The notes: generated by a model not told the origin, from the letters alone. A stretch of 64,000 nucleotides of DNA from Pedobacter panaciterrae (GCF_013204795.1 NZ_JABMKW010000020.1:558001-622000); one strand, 5' to 3'. Positions 17,492 through 27,244 are shown, counted from the stretch's first letter. Numbers and translations: made by a program.

Positions 17492-19096
17492 CTAGTGTTT
17501 GTTTAACCTTGCCTCTTCAAGATCAAGGTTATCCTCCATATCGCGCAGCACTTCATGATCATATTGCTTAGTAGCTTTGAGTCTTTTAAGGCCAGCTCTC
17601 CTTAGTGTAACCAACTCAAGCATGATCTTTCTATAGAGTTTCCTCACTGAGCCAACTTCTTCCTTTTGCGTTTGCTCAAGCAATGTACGCTCAGTTGCCC
17701 TGATGCTCCGTTCCAACTGCTCTTTAATTCTGGCAATTGTTTCAAACTGGCTCATCTCATTACTATATTTTTCATCAAGATGCTCAACGCACTCCCTGGC
17801 AAGTTGCAAACGTATTGATTCAATCTGATCTTCTTCTGGTACCCCCTCATCTATCTCTTCAATCTTTAGCCACTTCAGGAACAAAGGCAATGTTAATCCC
17901 TGAAAAATTAACGTAACAAGTATTACAATAAATGTGATAAACAGAATCATATTGCGATGAGGGAAAGCTTCGCCCGTATCTAAAGTTAAGGGAATTGCGA
18001 GTGCTGATGCAAGAGAGACAACGCCACGCATTCCAGCCCATCCAATGATAAAAGGCAGCTTTAAACCCGGACTCTTTTCTTTCTTTCTGATTTTTGCACT
18101 TATAAATCTCGGGATAAATCCAGCCACATATACCAGAATGATTCTAACAACAATTACTATGGCGCTAATGAGAAGTCCATATTTAATGGCCTCTTCCATA
18201 GAATAATCTTCCAAACCTTCAACAATAACAGGTAATTCCAGCCCAATCAAAATAAAGACAAAACCATTTAATAAAAAGCCTGCTGTAGCCCATACTTCTT
18301 TGGCCTGTAAACGTGTATGATAATTAAGGAAATCGTTGGAGCGGAATGAAAGAAACAAACCGCCGCTTACTACTGCTAAAACACCAGACCAATGAAACTC
18401 TTCTGCAACAATATACATCAGATACGGAGCAATTAATGTGATAGGGGTAGTAATGCTCGACGATTTAGCCCAATACCTCAATACAAAATACAAAATATGA
18501 GCAATAAAAAGCCCCACAACTACCCCCATAAGTGCTAACACAAAAAAGTCAGTCACTGCCTCCTGCAAAACAAATTGCCCTGTAAGAATAGCAGCAATTG
18601 CAAACCGGAATACAGTTAAAGAAGCGGCATCGTTAACCAAACTTTCGCCCTCTAAAATGGTTAAGCCTCTCTTGGGCATATTTAAACCTTTCAATACAGA
18701 AGTTGCAGCAACGGCATCAGGAGGAGAAATAATTCCTCCAAGCAGGAAACCAAATGCAAGTGTAAATCCCGGTATAATATTTACAGAAAAGTAAGCAATG
18801 GCCAACGAGGTAATTAACACCAATCCAAAACCCAACAAAAAGATTGATCTTTTCCATTTCCAGAAATCATTCCAGGAAGTATACCACGCGGCCTCAAATA
18901 AAAGTGGTGGAAGAAAAATAAGAAATACAATATCTGGATGTACACTTATTGATGGTACCCCGGGAATAAAACTAATTGCTAAACCTCCTATTACCAGGAA
19001 AATAGGATAAGAAATTTTCCAGCGTTGACTTAACAGGTAAAGTAACGCCATGGCAAAAAATAACGCAAGAATTAAAAGGAGATTTTGATGTATCAT
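17492..19096 (-). CDS. Na+/H+ antiporter, CPA1/NhaP family
   Basis: I chose the ATG at 19096 (534 residues), which puts MIHQNLLLILALFFAMALLY at the first membrane helix; an upstream ATG at 19144 would add an atypical 16-residue extension. About twelve membrane segments follow. The ion-translocation region includes SPPDAVAATSVL and the EGESLVNDAASLTVFR motif near residue 160, both diagnostic for monovalent cation/proton antiporters. The last 130 residues are a charged, coiled cytoplasmic tail, probably regulatory. Likely role: sodium extrusion and pH homeostasis at the inner membrane. Confidence 0.93.
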   Translation of the reverse strand: MIHQNLLLILALFFAMALLYLLSQRWKISYPIFLVIGGLAISFIPGVPSISVHPDIVFLIFLPPLLFEAAWYTSWNDFWKWKRSIFLLGFGLVLITSLAIAYFSVNIIPGFTLAFGFLLGGIISPPDAVAATSVLKGLNMPKRGLTILEGESLVNDAASLTVFRFAIAAILTGQFVLQEAVTDFFVLALMGVVVGLFIAHILYFVLRYWAKSSSITTPITLIAPYLMYIVAEEFHWSGVLAVVSGGLFLSFRSNDFLNYHTRLQAKEVWATAGFLLNGFVFILIGLELPVIVEGLEDYSMEEAIKYGLLISAIVIVVRIILVYVAGFIPRFISAKIRKKEKSPGLKLPFIIGWAGMRGVVSLASALAIPLTLDTGEAFPHRNMILFITFIVILVTLIFQGLTLPLFLKWLKIEEIDEGVPEEDQIESIRLQLARECVEHLDEKYSNEMSQFETIARIKEQLERSIRATERTLLEQTQKEEVGSVRKLYRKIMLELVTLRRAGLKRLKATKQYDHEVLRDMEDNLDLEEARLNKH

Positions 19097-19171
19097 AGAG
19101 GAAATAAAGATAGCAAAAAATTCTTTTTCAACTTGTGTATACAAGTGTGAGTTTTTCTTTTATATTTGTTA

Positions 19172-19202
19172 TTAAGCTACTAGTAACCAGACAGTAGCTT
19201 AA
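19172..19202. promoter_or_regulatory. 10-bp inverted repeat in a divergent promoter region
   Basis: TTAAGCTACT (19172-19181) and AGTAGCTTAA (19193-19202) form a perfect inverted repeat with an 11-bp spacer. It sits between the divergent antiporter and Gfo/Idh/MocA genes, 16 bp before the ATG of the latter. It may be an operator or a hairpin in the leader. Confidence 0.4.
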
Positions 19203-19218
19203 ACCAAATATACCTCTT

Positions 19219-20598
19219 ATGGACACAAATGAACAAAAACCACAGGTTTCCCGTAGAAATTTCTTGATGTCTGCTGCTGCCGTAGCCATAGTGCCATCAT
19301 TTTTACTGAATGCTTTTACCGCTTCGGCAAAAGCTCCGGCTGGCAAGCTCAGGCATGCCTGTATCGGCGTAGGTGGGATGGGTGGCTATGATCTGTCAAA
19401 TTTTAAGTCGCACCCAGATGTAGAGATCGTAGCCATTTGTGATGTTGATGCTGATATCCTAAAAAAGGCAGCTGAAGGTATTCCGGGAGTCAGGACCTAT
19501 GCAGACTGGCGGGAATTGTTAAAGAAGGAAGGAAAAAACATTGACTCCGTAAATGTCTCGGTGCCAGATCACATGCACTTCTCTATTGCCTACAAAGCGA
19601 TCAAGGCAGGCAAACATGTTTATTGCCAAAAACCACTTTGCCATGATGTGGCTGAAGTAAGATCTCTTACTAAAGCTGCTATCAAAGCAGGAGTAACCAC
19701 TCAACTGGGTACCCAGATCGCTTCATCAGCATGTGACCGTACTGCAGTGCAGCTGATCAAAGATGGAGCAATTGGCAAGATCAAACATGCTTATTTATGC
19801 TCAAACAGATCTGGTGCAGTAGAATTCAGGATGGTAGAACCTCAGCCTGCACAAAACCCGCCCGCAAACTTAAGCTGGGACCTCTGGCTGGGTACGGGAC
19901 CGGTAAGACCTTACGCCCCGGGCATTTATCACCAGGCCAAATGGAGGTCATGGCAAGATTTCGGAACAGGATGGTCAGGAGATATTGGGTGCCATATCTT
20001 TGATGCAGTCTGGAAGGGGCTAGGACTAAAAGCCCCGGTATCTGTACAGGCGGAAGTTCATCAGGGCTGGAAAAATTCGCCTGACAAAAGAAAAGAGAAC
20101 TGGCCATGGGCCGATCACATCACCTGGGTTTTTCCCGGAAATTCCTTTACTGAATCTGAAAAGCTGACCCTTGAATGGTTTGACGGTGAGATGTTTCCGC
20201 CAGAGGACGTCCGTAAATTATATACTGCCGGCAAATATCCCGAAGAATGTGCCCTGCTGGTCGGTACCGATGGCGCTTTGCTGATCCCGCATGGCGGAGA
20301 AAAGCCGATATTGCTGCCGGAAGATAAATTTAAGGACAAAGAGGTGCGTAAAATCGAAGGCCGGAACCACTATCACCATTTTGTAAATGCCTCCCTGGGT
20401 GGAGAAAAAACGGAATCGCATTTTGCACAGTCGGGTCCCATGACCGAGGCTATATTACTGGGTACCGTTGCTATTCGTGTACCCGATCAGTTGCTGCAAT
20501 GGGATGCTGAGAACATGAAGTTTCCAAACTATCCTGAAGCTAATAAATACATCAGAAGGAAATACCGAAAAGGATGGGAGATCGAAGGCGAATTTTAA
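19219..20598 (+). CDS. Tat-exported Gfo/Idh/MocA family oxidoreductase
   Basis: The 459-residue protein begins with a twin-arginine leader (SRRNFLMSAAAVAIVPSFLL). It then shows the NAD(P)-binding Rossmann motif (CIGVGGMGGYDL) near residue 50 and the VSVPDHMHFSIA ... AGKHVYCQKPLCHDVAEV block. The usual EKP lysine loop reads QKP here. The family oxidises or reduces sugars with bound NAD(P)+; exported members are common in Bacteroidetes carbohydrate metabolism. Its base composition looks clearly richer in G+C than the neighbours by eye, suggesting transfer or strong codon selection. The substrate cannot be deduced. Confidence 0.88.
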   Translation: MDTNEQKPQVSRRNFLMSAAAVAIVPSFLLNAFTASAKAPAGKLRHACIGVGGMGGYDLSNFKSHPDVEIVAICDVDADILKKAAEGIPGVRTYADWRELLKKEGKNIDSVNVSVPDHMHFSIAYKAIKAGKHVYCQKPLCHDVAEVRSLTKAAIKAGVTTQLGTQIASSACDRTAVQLIKDGAIGKIKHAYLCSNRSGAVEFRMVEPQPAQNPPANLSWDLWLGTGPVRPYAPGIYHQAKWRSWQDFGTGWSGDIGCHIFDAVWKGLGLKAPVSVQAEVHQGWKNSPDKRKENWPWADHITWVFPGNSFTESEKLTLEWFDGEMFPPEDVRKLYTAGKYPEECALLVGTDGALLIPHGGEKPILLPEDKFKDKEVRKIEGRNHYHHFVNASLGGEKTESHFAQSGPMTEAILLGTVAIRVPDQLLQWDAENMKFPNYPEANKYIRRKYRKGWEIEGEF

Positions 20599-20720
20599 TT
20601 AGAGGGGGGAGAAAACGAATTGGATTATCATTAATTTGTCAGTTTAAAGCAATTGATTAATAAGAAATAATCCTTTTCGTTTATATTATGTCTTATGGTT
20701 ATATATAGATATAATATATT

Positions 20721-21587
20721 ATGAAAACCTTGAATTTCAAATCATTAATTATAGCTGGGTCTATAATCCTGATCAGTGGATTAACAACTAACAACGTTTT
20801 AGCACAAAGATCTTCTCGTGGCAGTGGTGGTGGTGGTAGTCATGTATCAGCGGGTGGGGGAAGCAGACCATCAAGACCGTCTCAAGGAAATATATCTGGC
20901 GGCACAAGACCGTCAAGGCCATCAATAGGCAGTGGATCGCGTCCTGATTACAGACCAAGTCGTCCGGCCAATAGACCTGGTTATGGCTACAGGCCTGGCT
21001 ATGGCAACAGGCCAGGCTATGGTTACAGACCAGGTTACCACTACAGACCAGGTTATTCTTATCGCAGACCTTACTACGGATACTATTATAATTACTATAG
21101 ACCATTTTTAGGCATCAGTTTAAGCGTATTGCCTTATGGTTATTACCCATTCTATTTTGGTGCAGATCAATTCTACTATTCAGGAGGATTCTTTTACAGA
21201 CAGTACGACGAGGGATATAAAGTAGTTGTGCCTCCGGTAGGTGCTCAGGTACCAAGCATTCCTTCTGAAGCAAAACAGATCACTATTAATGGCCAAACCT
21301 ATTACGAATATAAAGGGGTTTATTACAGCACAACTGTGGATGCTGATGGTAAAACTGTTTATGTGGTGGCAGGTAAAGATGGTGTATTAGATACCGACAA
21401 TGGTGCTGTTACAGACGACACCAGCAACTTACCTCAGGTAGGAGATGTTGTAAATCAGTTGCCAGAAGGTACAAGAGATGTGATGATCAAAGGAGCACAA
21501 TATTACGTTTCTGAAGAAGGTGTTTATTACGAGAAAATAGTGGACGGCGATAACATCACTTATAAAGTTATAGGAATTGGTAACTAA
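20721..21587 (+). CDS. Secreted DUF6515-type protein with RPGYGY repeats
   Basis: The 288-residue protein has a signal peptide ending near NNVLAQ, a Ser/Gly/Arg-rich segment, and then tandem Arg-Pro-Gly-Tyr units (RPGYGYRPGYGNRPGYGYRP, about residues 88-120). A compact domain with SVLPYGYYPFYFGADQFYYS and two similar YYEYKGVYYS / YYVSEEGVYYEK modules makes up the rest. The overall plan matches DUF6515 cell-envelope proteins of Bacteroidetes. A surface or periplasmic structural role is likely, with no enzymatic motif visible. A strong terminator follows at 21628. Confidence 0.75.
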   Translation: MKTLNFKSLIIAGSIILISGLTTNNVLAQRSSRGSGGGGSHVSAGGGSRPSRPSQGNISGGTRPSRPSIGSGSRPDYRPSRPANRPGYGYRPGYGNRPGYGYRPGYHYRPGYSYRRPYYGYYYNYYRPFLGISLSVLPYGYYPFYFGADQFYYSGGFFYRQYDEGYKVVVPPVGAQVPSIPSEAKQITINGQTYYEYKGVYYSTTVDADGKTVYVVAGKDGVLDTDNGAVTDDTSNLPQVGDVVNQLPEGTRDVMIKGAQYYVSEEGVYYEKIVDGDNITYKVIGIGN

Positions 21588-21627
21588 AGCAGTCGTCATC
21601 TTGAATTTATTTCAGGATGACCGGAGT

Positions 21628-21663
21628 ACAAACAAGGCCGATAATGATATCGGCCTTGTTTGT
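21628..21663. terminator. Strong bidirectional terminator
   Basis: ACAAACAAGGCCGAT (21628-21642) and ATCGGCCTTGTTTGT (21649-21663) are perfect 15-bp inverted repeats with a 6-nt loop. They lie between the converging DUF6515 and alpha-galactosidase genes. T-rich sequence follows on the plus strand. Confidence 0.85.
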
Positions 21664-21664
21664 T

Positions 21665-22924
21665 TTATTTATCAGTACTACTCAGCCTAAACAACTTAGT
21701 TTCATGACTCAATACCCTGCCACTCCATTTTTTGCCATTACCCACAGCCTTATGCAACCATAGATCATTGATTTTATAAGAACCATCCAACCCTAAATCC
21801 TTCCAATTCAAACTAAGGGACTCAGCAGATGCTCCGCGATTCAAAATAGCAATAGCATAATCACCATTTTTAAGCGGCTTCACAAAAACATTCCAATTGC
21901 CTTTATTAATCTTACGTTCTGCTTGTTTACCAAGCGCATCCTGATTTATAGCAATAACGTCTTCATTCAGCAAAATTCTTTTAGTTGCCTCACTCATAAT
22001 ACGTAAATCATTAGTAGCTACCAAAGGAGCGGTCATTATACTCCACAAACTCATTTGACTTTGATATTCAGTCTCTGAGCAACCTTTACCACCTAAGTCG
22101 CCCGAGGGTCCTTTTTTACCATTTAAGCCTATTACAAGCATATCAAAATCATTCCATCCACCCGGACCAGCATATTGAGCCAGATCAGCATTTACATCAA
22201 CAATATCCATTATCCCGGCACCTATACTATGTAAATCATTAGGATCTTTCCATGGTTTTAATGCAGCCCATTTATCACGCACATCGGCAGTAGTACGCCA
22301 TAATTGCCCTCCGGCATTTTTTGCCCAAAGCCATGGTTTTCTATTACCCCATTCGCAAATACCTAGCGCAATTTCCCTACCGCTATTCCTTAATGCATCA
22401 GCCATTTTTTTATACCTTACAACAGCAGTTGCAGAATCTGCAGGCGCATCACAATAATCATATTTAAGGTAATCAATACCCCACGAAGCAAATGTTTTAG
22501 CATCCTGCTCCTCAAAATTCAAACTCGCTGTATAACCCGCGCAGGTTAACTGCGCCGCATCAGAATAAATACCCAATTTAATTCCTTTTTCATGCACATA
22601 ATCAGCCAGTGACTTTACACCAGATGGGAATTTCAAGGGGTCGGCAATAATTTGATTACGGTTATCTCTGCCGCCTTGCCATCCATCGTCTATCATCAGG
22701 TAATTGTAGCCTGCTTTCACCATTCCTGAACTTACCATTGCATTGGCCATTTCCTTAATATCTTTTTCATTTATCTTATCTGCGAAGTAGTTCCATGTCA
22801 TCCATCCCATAGGAGGAGTAGCCGCCAGTTCAGGTTTATCATTGAAATTTACCTGAGCAATTCCTGAAAATGTACTTAGCCAAAATGCAATAACCAAGGA
22901 ACCTGCAATTATTTTATTATTCAT
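21665..22924 (-). CDS. Secreted alpha-galactosidase, glycoside hydrolase family 27
   Basis: The 419-residue protein starts with a signal peptide (cleavage near SGIAQ). The catalytic barrel opens with TPPMGWMTWNYF and contains MIDDGWQGGRD, a GH27 hallmark. The nucleophile is D156 in KYDYC and the acid/base lies in WNDFDM (D259/D261). The C-terminal 90 residues form the usual beta-sandwich. It should release terminal alpha-1,6-galactose from raffinose-type or galactomannan substrates in the periplasm. It is a single gene, not part of a SusC/SusD locus within the window. Confidence 0.95.
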   Translation of the reverse strand: MNNKIIAGSLVIAFWLSTFSGIAQVNFNDKPELAATPPMGWMTWNYFADKINEKDIKEMANAMVSSGMVKAGYNYLMIDDGWQGGRDNRNQIIADPLKFPSGVKSLADYVHEKGIKLGIYSDAAQLTCAGYTASLNFEEQDAKTFASWGIDYLKYDYCDAPADSATAVVRYKKMADALRNSGREIALGICEWGNRKPWLWAKNAGGQLWRTTADVRDKWAALKPWKDPNDLHSIGAGIMDIVDVNADLAQYAGPGGWNDFDMLVIGLNGKKGPSGDLGGKGCSETEYQSQMSLWSIMTAPLVATNDLRIMSEATKRILLNEDVIAINQDALGKQAERKINKGNWNVFVKPLKNGDYAIAILNRGASAESLSLNWKDLGLDGSYKINDLWLHKAVGNGKKWSGRVLSHETKLFRLSSTDK

Positions 22925-23022
22925 TTCTGTGTTTGGTTTATTCTGTTTAGCTTAAAAACAATGCTACCAAATATAGATGCTCTTACTAGAATTTAGCACA
23001 AAAAAATATTTAATTTTATGAA

Positions 23023-23577
23023 ATGATAAGACAAGCTTTAGCCACAGATGCACCTCAAATAGCAAGATTAATTATTCATGCAATGGAAGATCCGGCATCA
23101 AAGTTTGTTGGCCAATCGGATCCTTTAAAGGCTATACCTCTATTTGAGCATTTTGCGGGCTTGCGTGGCAATCAGTACAGCTACGAAAATATGCTTGTAT
23201 ATGAAGATGAATCGGGTATCTGTGGAGCTATTAGTGGCTACGATGGGGCAGACCTCAACCTGCTCAGGTCACCTTTCCTGAATTATATTGCATCATCATA
23301 TAACTTTAAGGATATCCCTGAAGATGAAACACAACCGGGTGAGTTCTATATCGACTGTATTAGTGTTGCCGCAAACAAACAGGGGCAAGGTATTGGCAAA
23401 AAGTTAATCAACGCTATGGTAGGGCAGCTGACTAACTCAAAACACACTAAAGCAGGGCTATTGGTGAGTAAGGATAATCCTAATGCCGAAAGACTCTATA
23501 CAAATTTAGGCTTTAAGATCGCGGACGAAAGGCAATTTATGGGAGGTACTTATTATCATATGCAATGCGCAGTCTGA
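23023..23577 (+). CDS. GNAT family N-acetyltransferase
   Basis: The 184-residue protein has the GNAT acetyl-CoA loop in the form SVAANKQGQGIGKKLI (residues about 117-132) and a closing NPNAERLYTNLGFK helix-strand. The substrate cannot be read from the sequence. It is a single gene followed directly by a terminator. Confidence 0.88.
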   Translation: MIRQALATDAPQIARLIIHAMEDPASKFVGQSDPLKAIPLFEHFAGLRGNQYSYENMLVYEDESGICGAISGYDGADLNLLRSPFLNYIASSYNFKDIPEDETQPGEFYIDCISVAANKQGQGIGKKLINAMVGQLTNSKHTKAGLLVSKDNPNAERLYTNLGFKIADERQFMGGTYYHMQCAV

Positions 23578-23583
23578 CAATAA

Positions 23584-23616
23584 AAAAACGCCTCACATGC
23601 TAGTATGGGCGTTTTT
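23584..23616 (+). terminator. Rho-independent terminator
   Basis: AAAAACGCC (23584-23592) pairs with GGCGTTTTT (23608-23616), giving a GC-cored stem with A and T tracts. It starts a few bases after the acetyltransferase stop and could also serve the converging fasciclin gene. Confidence 0.8.
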
Positions 23617-23641
23617 CTCGTCGAAGTTAAACTGATATATC

Positions 23642-24193
23642 TTAATTCGGCATTAATACCGTATCAACAACATGGATAACTCCATTTTTCTGATAAACAT
23701 CTGCAATAGTAACAGTACTCATTCCACCTTTTTCGTCTTTAAGAACTAATTTCTTGCCATCCATCCAGGCCCACAACTTGCCTCCCTGAACGGTAGTCAG
23801 TTCAGCTTTACCATTACCATCCTTAATGGCTTTTGCTATTGCTTTAGAATCCATTTTACCAGCAACCACATGATAAGTTAATATCCTGGTTAACACATCT
23901 TTGCTTTCAGGTTTTACCAGCGTTTCAACTGTTCCTGCTGGTAATTTATCAAAAGCTGCATTTGTTGGCGCAAATACGGTAAAGGGCCCTGCACTTTTTA
24001 ATGTTTCTACCAATCCTGCTGCTTTAACCGCAGCTACCAGTGTGGTGTGGTCTTTTGAATTAACCGCATTGTCAACAATATCTTTAGTCGAATACATATC
24101 CGCACCGCCAACCATTGGATTTTTTTGCGCATAAACTTGTGTCGAAAATGCCATAACTATTATGGCAAATACAGATTGAATTACTCTTTTCAT
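23642..24193 (-). CDS. Secreted fasciclin-domain protein
   Basis: The start is taken at 24193 (MKRVIQSVF, 183 residues), since this gives a normal signal peptide ending at VYAQ; the ATG at 24229 would add 12 polar residues in front. One fasciclin (FAS1) domain fills the mature protein, with the signature TVFAPTNAAFDKLPAGTVE and the closing NGVIHVVDTVLMPN. FAS1 domains mediate adhesion or protein contacts at the envelope. The gene is monocistronic. Confidence 0.92.
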   Translation of the reverse strand: MKRVIQSVFAIIVMAFSTQVYAQKNPMVGGADMYSTKDIVDNAVNSKDHTTLVAAVKAAGLVETLKSAGPFTVFAPTNAAFDKLPAGTVETLVKPESKDVLTRILTYHVVAGKMDSKAIAKAIKDGNGKAELTTVQGGKLWAWMDGKKLVLKDEKGGMSTVTIADVYQKNGVIHVVDTVLMPN

Positions 24194-24293
24194 TTTAGAT
24201 TTTGATTTGATAACACTTACGCAAATCAAGACAGGTTTGGTTTTCGTGATATAAAATAATTAAATTTATGCACGAGCATTTTACAGTACCAGT

Positions 24294-25133
24294 ATGAGAA
24301 CAGAAAATTCATTTCAATGCAGAGCTGAAGAGTTTAGAGCCTTACATCAACGAGCCGGTATATTTGTAATTCCCAATCCATGGGATGCAGGATCGGCAAG
24401 AATATTAGAAACGTTAGGATTTAAAGCACTTGCAACAACAAGTGCTGGTCTTGCTTATTCGCTTGCAAAGCCAGATGGCCATGCCGCTATTACTCGCGAG
24501 CAAACTTTACAGAACGTACAAAGTATTATTAATGTAACAGATTTGCCTGTATCCGCCGACTTAGAGAATGGATTTGGCGACGATCCTTTAAAGTGTGCAC
24601 AAACCATCAGACTTGCTGCAAATACCGGATTGTCTGGAGGTTCTATTGAAGATGCCACCGGGGATCCTAACGACCCCATTTATCCTTTTGAACTTTCTGT
24701 TGATCGTATAAAAGCCGCAGTTGAAGCTGCACGCAGCCAACCTTATCCTTTCACACTAACAGCCAGGGCAGAGAACCTGATACACGGGCGCCCTGATCTT
24801 AAAGATACCATTAAAAGGCTTGTTGCCTATGCAGATGCAGGTGCCGATGTTTTGTTTGCACCAGGTTTAAAAACTAAAGAAGAAATAGAAACAGTTGTAA
24901 AAGCAGTTTCTCCTAAGCCTGTAAATGTAATTATGGGATTGGCCGGAGACAATTTTTCGCTTAATATGCTGGAAGATATGGGTGTAAAACGTGTAAGTAT
25001 GGGCTCTTCTTTAGTTAGAGCTGCCTACGGTGGTTTTTTTAAAGCAGTTGAAGAAATACTTCAAAAAGGAACATTCAGCTTTGCTGATGATGCAAAACCA
25101 TATGCTGATCTTAATAAGCTGTTTAGCAACTAA
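24294..25133 (+). CDS. Isocitrate lyase/phosphoenolpyruvate mutase family protein
   Basis: The 279-residue TIM barrel carries NPWDAGSARILETLGFKALA near residue 25, the metal-binding region SADLENGFGD near residue 90, GGSIEDATGD near residue 118 and a TARAEN strand. These match the PEP mutase/isocitrate lyase superfamily. Small members of this type are usually annotated as carboxyvinyl-carboxyphosphonate phosphorylmutase-like or oxaloacetate-decarboxylase-like. The KKCGH-type loop of true isocitrate lyase is absent. The DinB-like gene starts 18 bp downstream and may be co-transcribed. Confidence 0.88.
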   Translation: MRTENSFQCRAEEFRALHQRAGIFVIPNPWDAGSARILETLGFKALATTSAGLAYSLAKPDGHAAITREQTLQNVQSIINVTDLPVSADLENGFGDDPLKCAQTIRLAANTGLSGGSIEDATGDPNDPIYPFELSVDRIKAAVEAARSQPYPFTLTARAENLIHGRPDLKDTIKRLVAYADAGADVLFAPGLKTKEEIETVVKAVSPKPVNVIMGLAGDNFSLNMLEDMGVKRVSMGSSLVRAAYGGFFKAVEEILQKGTFSFADDAKPYADLNKLFSN

Positions 25134-25151
25134 GAAGAGAACTTAAAAAGA

Positions 25152-25703
25152 ATGGACAATTATCTGGAAAGTGTAAAGAAACAATTTCTTTACTATAAGC
25201 AACTCGGAGAGAAAGCAATGGAGCAACTGCAAGAGCAAGACCTGTTCTGGCAATGCAATGAAGAAAGCAATAGCATTTCAACCATAGTTAATCACCTGTC
25301 AGGAAATATGTTATCCCGATTCACAGACTTTTTAACTTCAGATGGAGAAAAGCCATGGCGAAACAGGGATAATGAATTTGAGTCTAAAATAACAAGCAAG
25401 GAAGAATTAATAAAGCTTTGGAATAAAGGGTGGGATTGCCTGCTAAATGCCATTAATCAGCTTGACGATGATGACCTAAATGCGATAATCTATATCAGAA
25501 ATGATGGGCACACTGTTACCGAAGCAATTAACAGACAACTTGCTCATTATCCTTATCATATTGGCCAGATTGTTTTTATAGCCAAAATGAGAAAAAATGA
25601 AGAGTGGAAAACCTTATCTATTGCCAGAAACAAATCGGCAGATTACAATGCACGAAAGTTCTCAAATGAAAAAGAGAAACGCCATTTTACTGATGATCTT
25701 TAA
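25152..25703 (+). CDS. DUF1572/DinB-like four-helix protein
   Basis: The 183-residue all-helical protein has the DinB-superfamily pattern of three spread histidines: STIVNHLSGNML near residue 45, and HYPYHIGQIVFIAK near 135 with two His. These residues typically bind a metal. The length and the closing SIARNKSADYN match DUF1572 proteins. It may be a thiol-dependent transferase, but the substrate is unknown. It converges on the methyltransferase with 2 bp between stops. Confidence 0.78.
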   Translation: MDNYLESVKKQFLYYKQLGEKAMEQLQEQDLFWQCNEESNSISTIVNHLSGNMLSRFTDFLTSDGEKPWRNRDNEFESKITSKEELIKLWNKGWDCLLNAINQLDDDDLNAIIYIRNDGHTVTEAINRQLAHYPYHIGQIVFIAKMRKNEEWKTLSIARNKSADYNARKFSNEKEKRHFTDDL

Positions 25704-25705
25704 AA

Positions 25706-26317
25706 TTAATTATCTTTTTTAGTTGCAATAACAATTCCTGTTGCCCAGCATTGCTTGGTTATAAGCAGGTCATTCCTTTTTTCTAAATCTTCTATTAGCT
25801 TAATTGCTTTTTCCTGATGGCCCTCAGGCCAGTTTGGCTGCGGCAACATATCATCAATAATGTAAAATGCACCCGGATTTAACATGTTAATCACCTCATC
25901 AAGCATTAAGTATTTCCCGTGCCATGTATCAGCGAAGATATAATCAAACTTCAGGTCTTTATTCTGCTCAACCCATTCACCACCATCAATACATTCCAAG
26001 CCAAGCCTGTTATCCTCGGCAAGAAAACGCGATGCTACAGATAAATAATTAGGATCATTATCAATGGAGATTAAGGTAGCTTCCTTGTCCATCCCGTCAA
26101 GAATCCATGAGGTTGACAAGCCTGTTCCGGTTCCCAGTTCTAAAAATCTGCCGCCAGGCTTTGTACCAGCTAATGTTCTTAATAAAGAGCAAGTTAATAC
26201 ATCAGATGCCATTGAAAATTCGGTATTCTTTGTTGCTTCGTCTATAGCTAAATAAGCATCTGGATAAGTCTGTTTAATTTGTTCTATCACAAATATTTGG
26301 TTTATGGGTATACTCAT
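25706..26317 (-). CDS. O-methyltransferase-like class I SAM methyltransferase
   Basis: The 203-residue protein contains motif I FLELGTGTGLSTSW near residue 58, the acidic end of strand 2 (SIDNDP), FDYIFADTWHGKY and the DDMLPQPNWPEG segment. The layout resembles O-methyltransferases of the type-3/caffeoyl-CoA group. The substrate is unknown. Confidence 0.85.
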   Translation of the reverse strand: MSIPINQIFVIEQIKQTYPDAYLAIDEATKNTEFSMASDVLTCSLLRTLAGTKPGGRFLELGTGTGLSTSWILDGMDKEATLISIDNDPNYLSVASRFLAEDNRLGLECIDGGEWVEQNKDLKFDYIFADTWHGKYLMLDEVINMLNPGAFYIIDDMLPQPNWPEGHQEKAIKLIEDLEKRNDLLITKQCWATGIVIATKKDN

Positions 26318-26362
26318 TAATTAACTTTGTGAAGATAGTACTTGTTTAGTTTTAAAACACAC

Positions 26363-27076
26363 CTAACTTAACGCATCGTGAAAAATGATACCAAGACTAT
26401 GTCTGTTTCCACTATGCAGCGGACTTACCCCATGTTTCATGTTTACCCTGTAATACCCTTTGTTTCCCTTTACAGGTCTAAAATTAGTTGTAAAAATAAC
26501 CATATCTCCAAGATCGGGTTTTAATACATTTGCCTTTGATTGCGCCCGCGGAATTTGTTCCGTAATCACAAATTCACCGCCTTTATAATCCTCGTCTGCT
26601 TGATCGAGCATAAGCACCATTTGCATTGGAAAATAAATCTCTCCATATAAATCCTGATGAAGCGTATTAAATCCACCCTCCCCATATTTTAATATCAGCA
26701 CCGTTGGTTTGGTTTGCCCATGATCATGGCATATTTGTTTAAGCTCATAATGGGCAAGAGGGAAACGGGTATTTAACTTCAATTCTTCCATCCAGCTATT
26801 CGCCACAGGAGCAATTTGCGGATATATGTTCTCCCGTAATTCAGTTATAATTGCGGGCATAGGGTAACTGAAATATTTATACTCTCCTAAACCGAATCGG
26901 TACCGTTCCATATTTACCGTTTTCCGATAAGTATCATCAGCATTATAATCTTCAATCAAATTCTCACATTCAGCCTTTGTTAGTATATTTTTTATCACAA
27001 CAAACCCTTTATCATGTAGTTCAACTTTTATTTTAGGCCAGTTAATTTCGGCTATTCGGTCAGTTATCGATCTCAT
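26363..27076 (-). CDS. 2-oxoglutarate/Fe(II)-dependent oxygenase
   Basis: The 237-residue protein has the double-stranded beta-helix signature HxD (TLHQDLYGEIYFP, near residue 132). The distal part reads GYYRVNMKHGVSPLHSGNRH, supplying the third iron ligand His and the Arg for 2-oxoglutarate. N-terminal helices include KNILTKAECENLIEDY, common in prolyl-hydroxylase-like members. It probably hydroxylates a protein or small molecule in the cytoplasm; the target is unknown. It lies 45 bp upstream of the methyltransferase gene in the same direction and may share its transcript. Confidence 0.85.
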   Translation of the reverse strand: MRSITDRIAEINWPKIKVELHDKGFVVIKNILTKAECENLIEDYNADDTYRKTVNMERYRFGLGEYKYFSYPMPAIITELRENIYPQIAPVANSWMEELKLNTRFPLAHYELKQICHDHGQTKPTVLILKYGEGGFNTLHQDLYGEIYFPMQMVLMLDQADEDYKGGEFVITEQIPRAQSKANVLKPDLGDMVIFTTNFRPVKGNKGYYRVNMKHGVSPLHSGNRHSLGIIFHDALS

Positions 27077-27244
27077 ATTTTAGTATTTAAAGGCAAATTA
27101 ATTGGTAAAATCAAACATAATCAACCCGATTCTTGCTTTCTGGCTAAGCCTTGAGTTTATACAGGAATAATCACGATGTTTTAAAAGCTTAAGTTTTTCA
27201 GCTAACTTTAAAATAAATAGTATTAATGTTATTAAAAGAAAATT

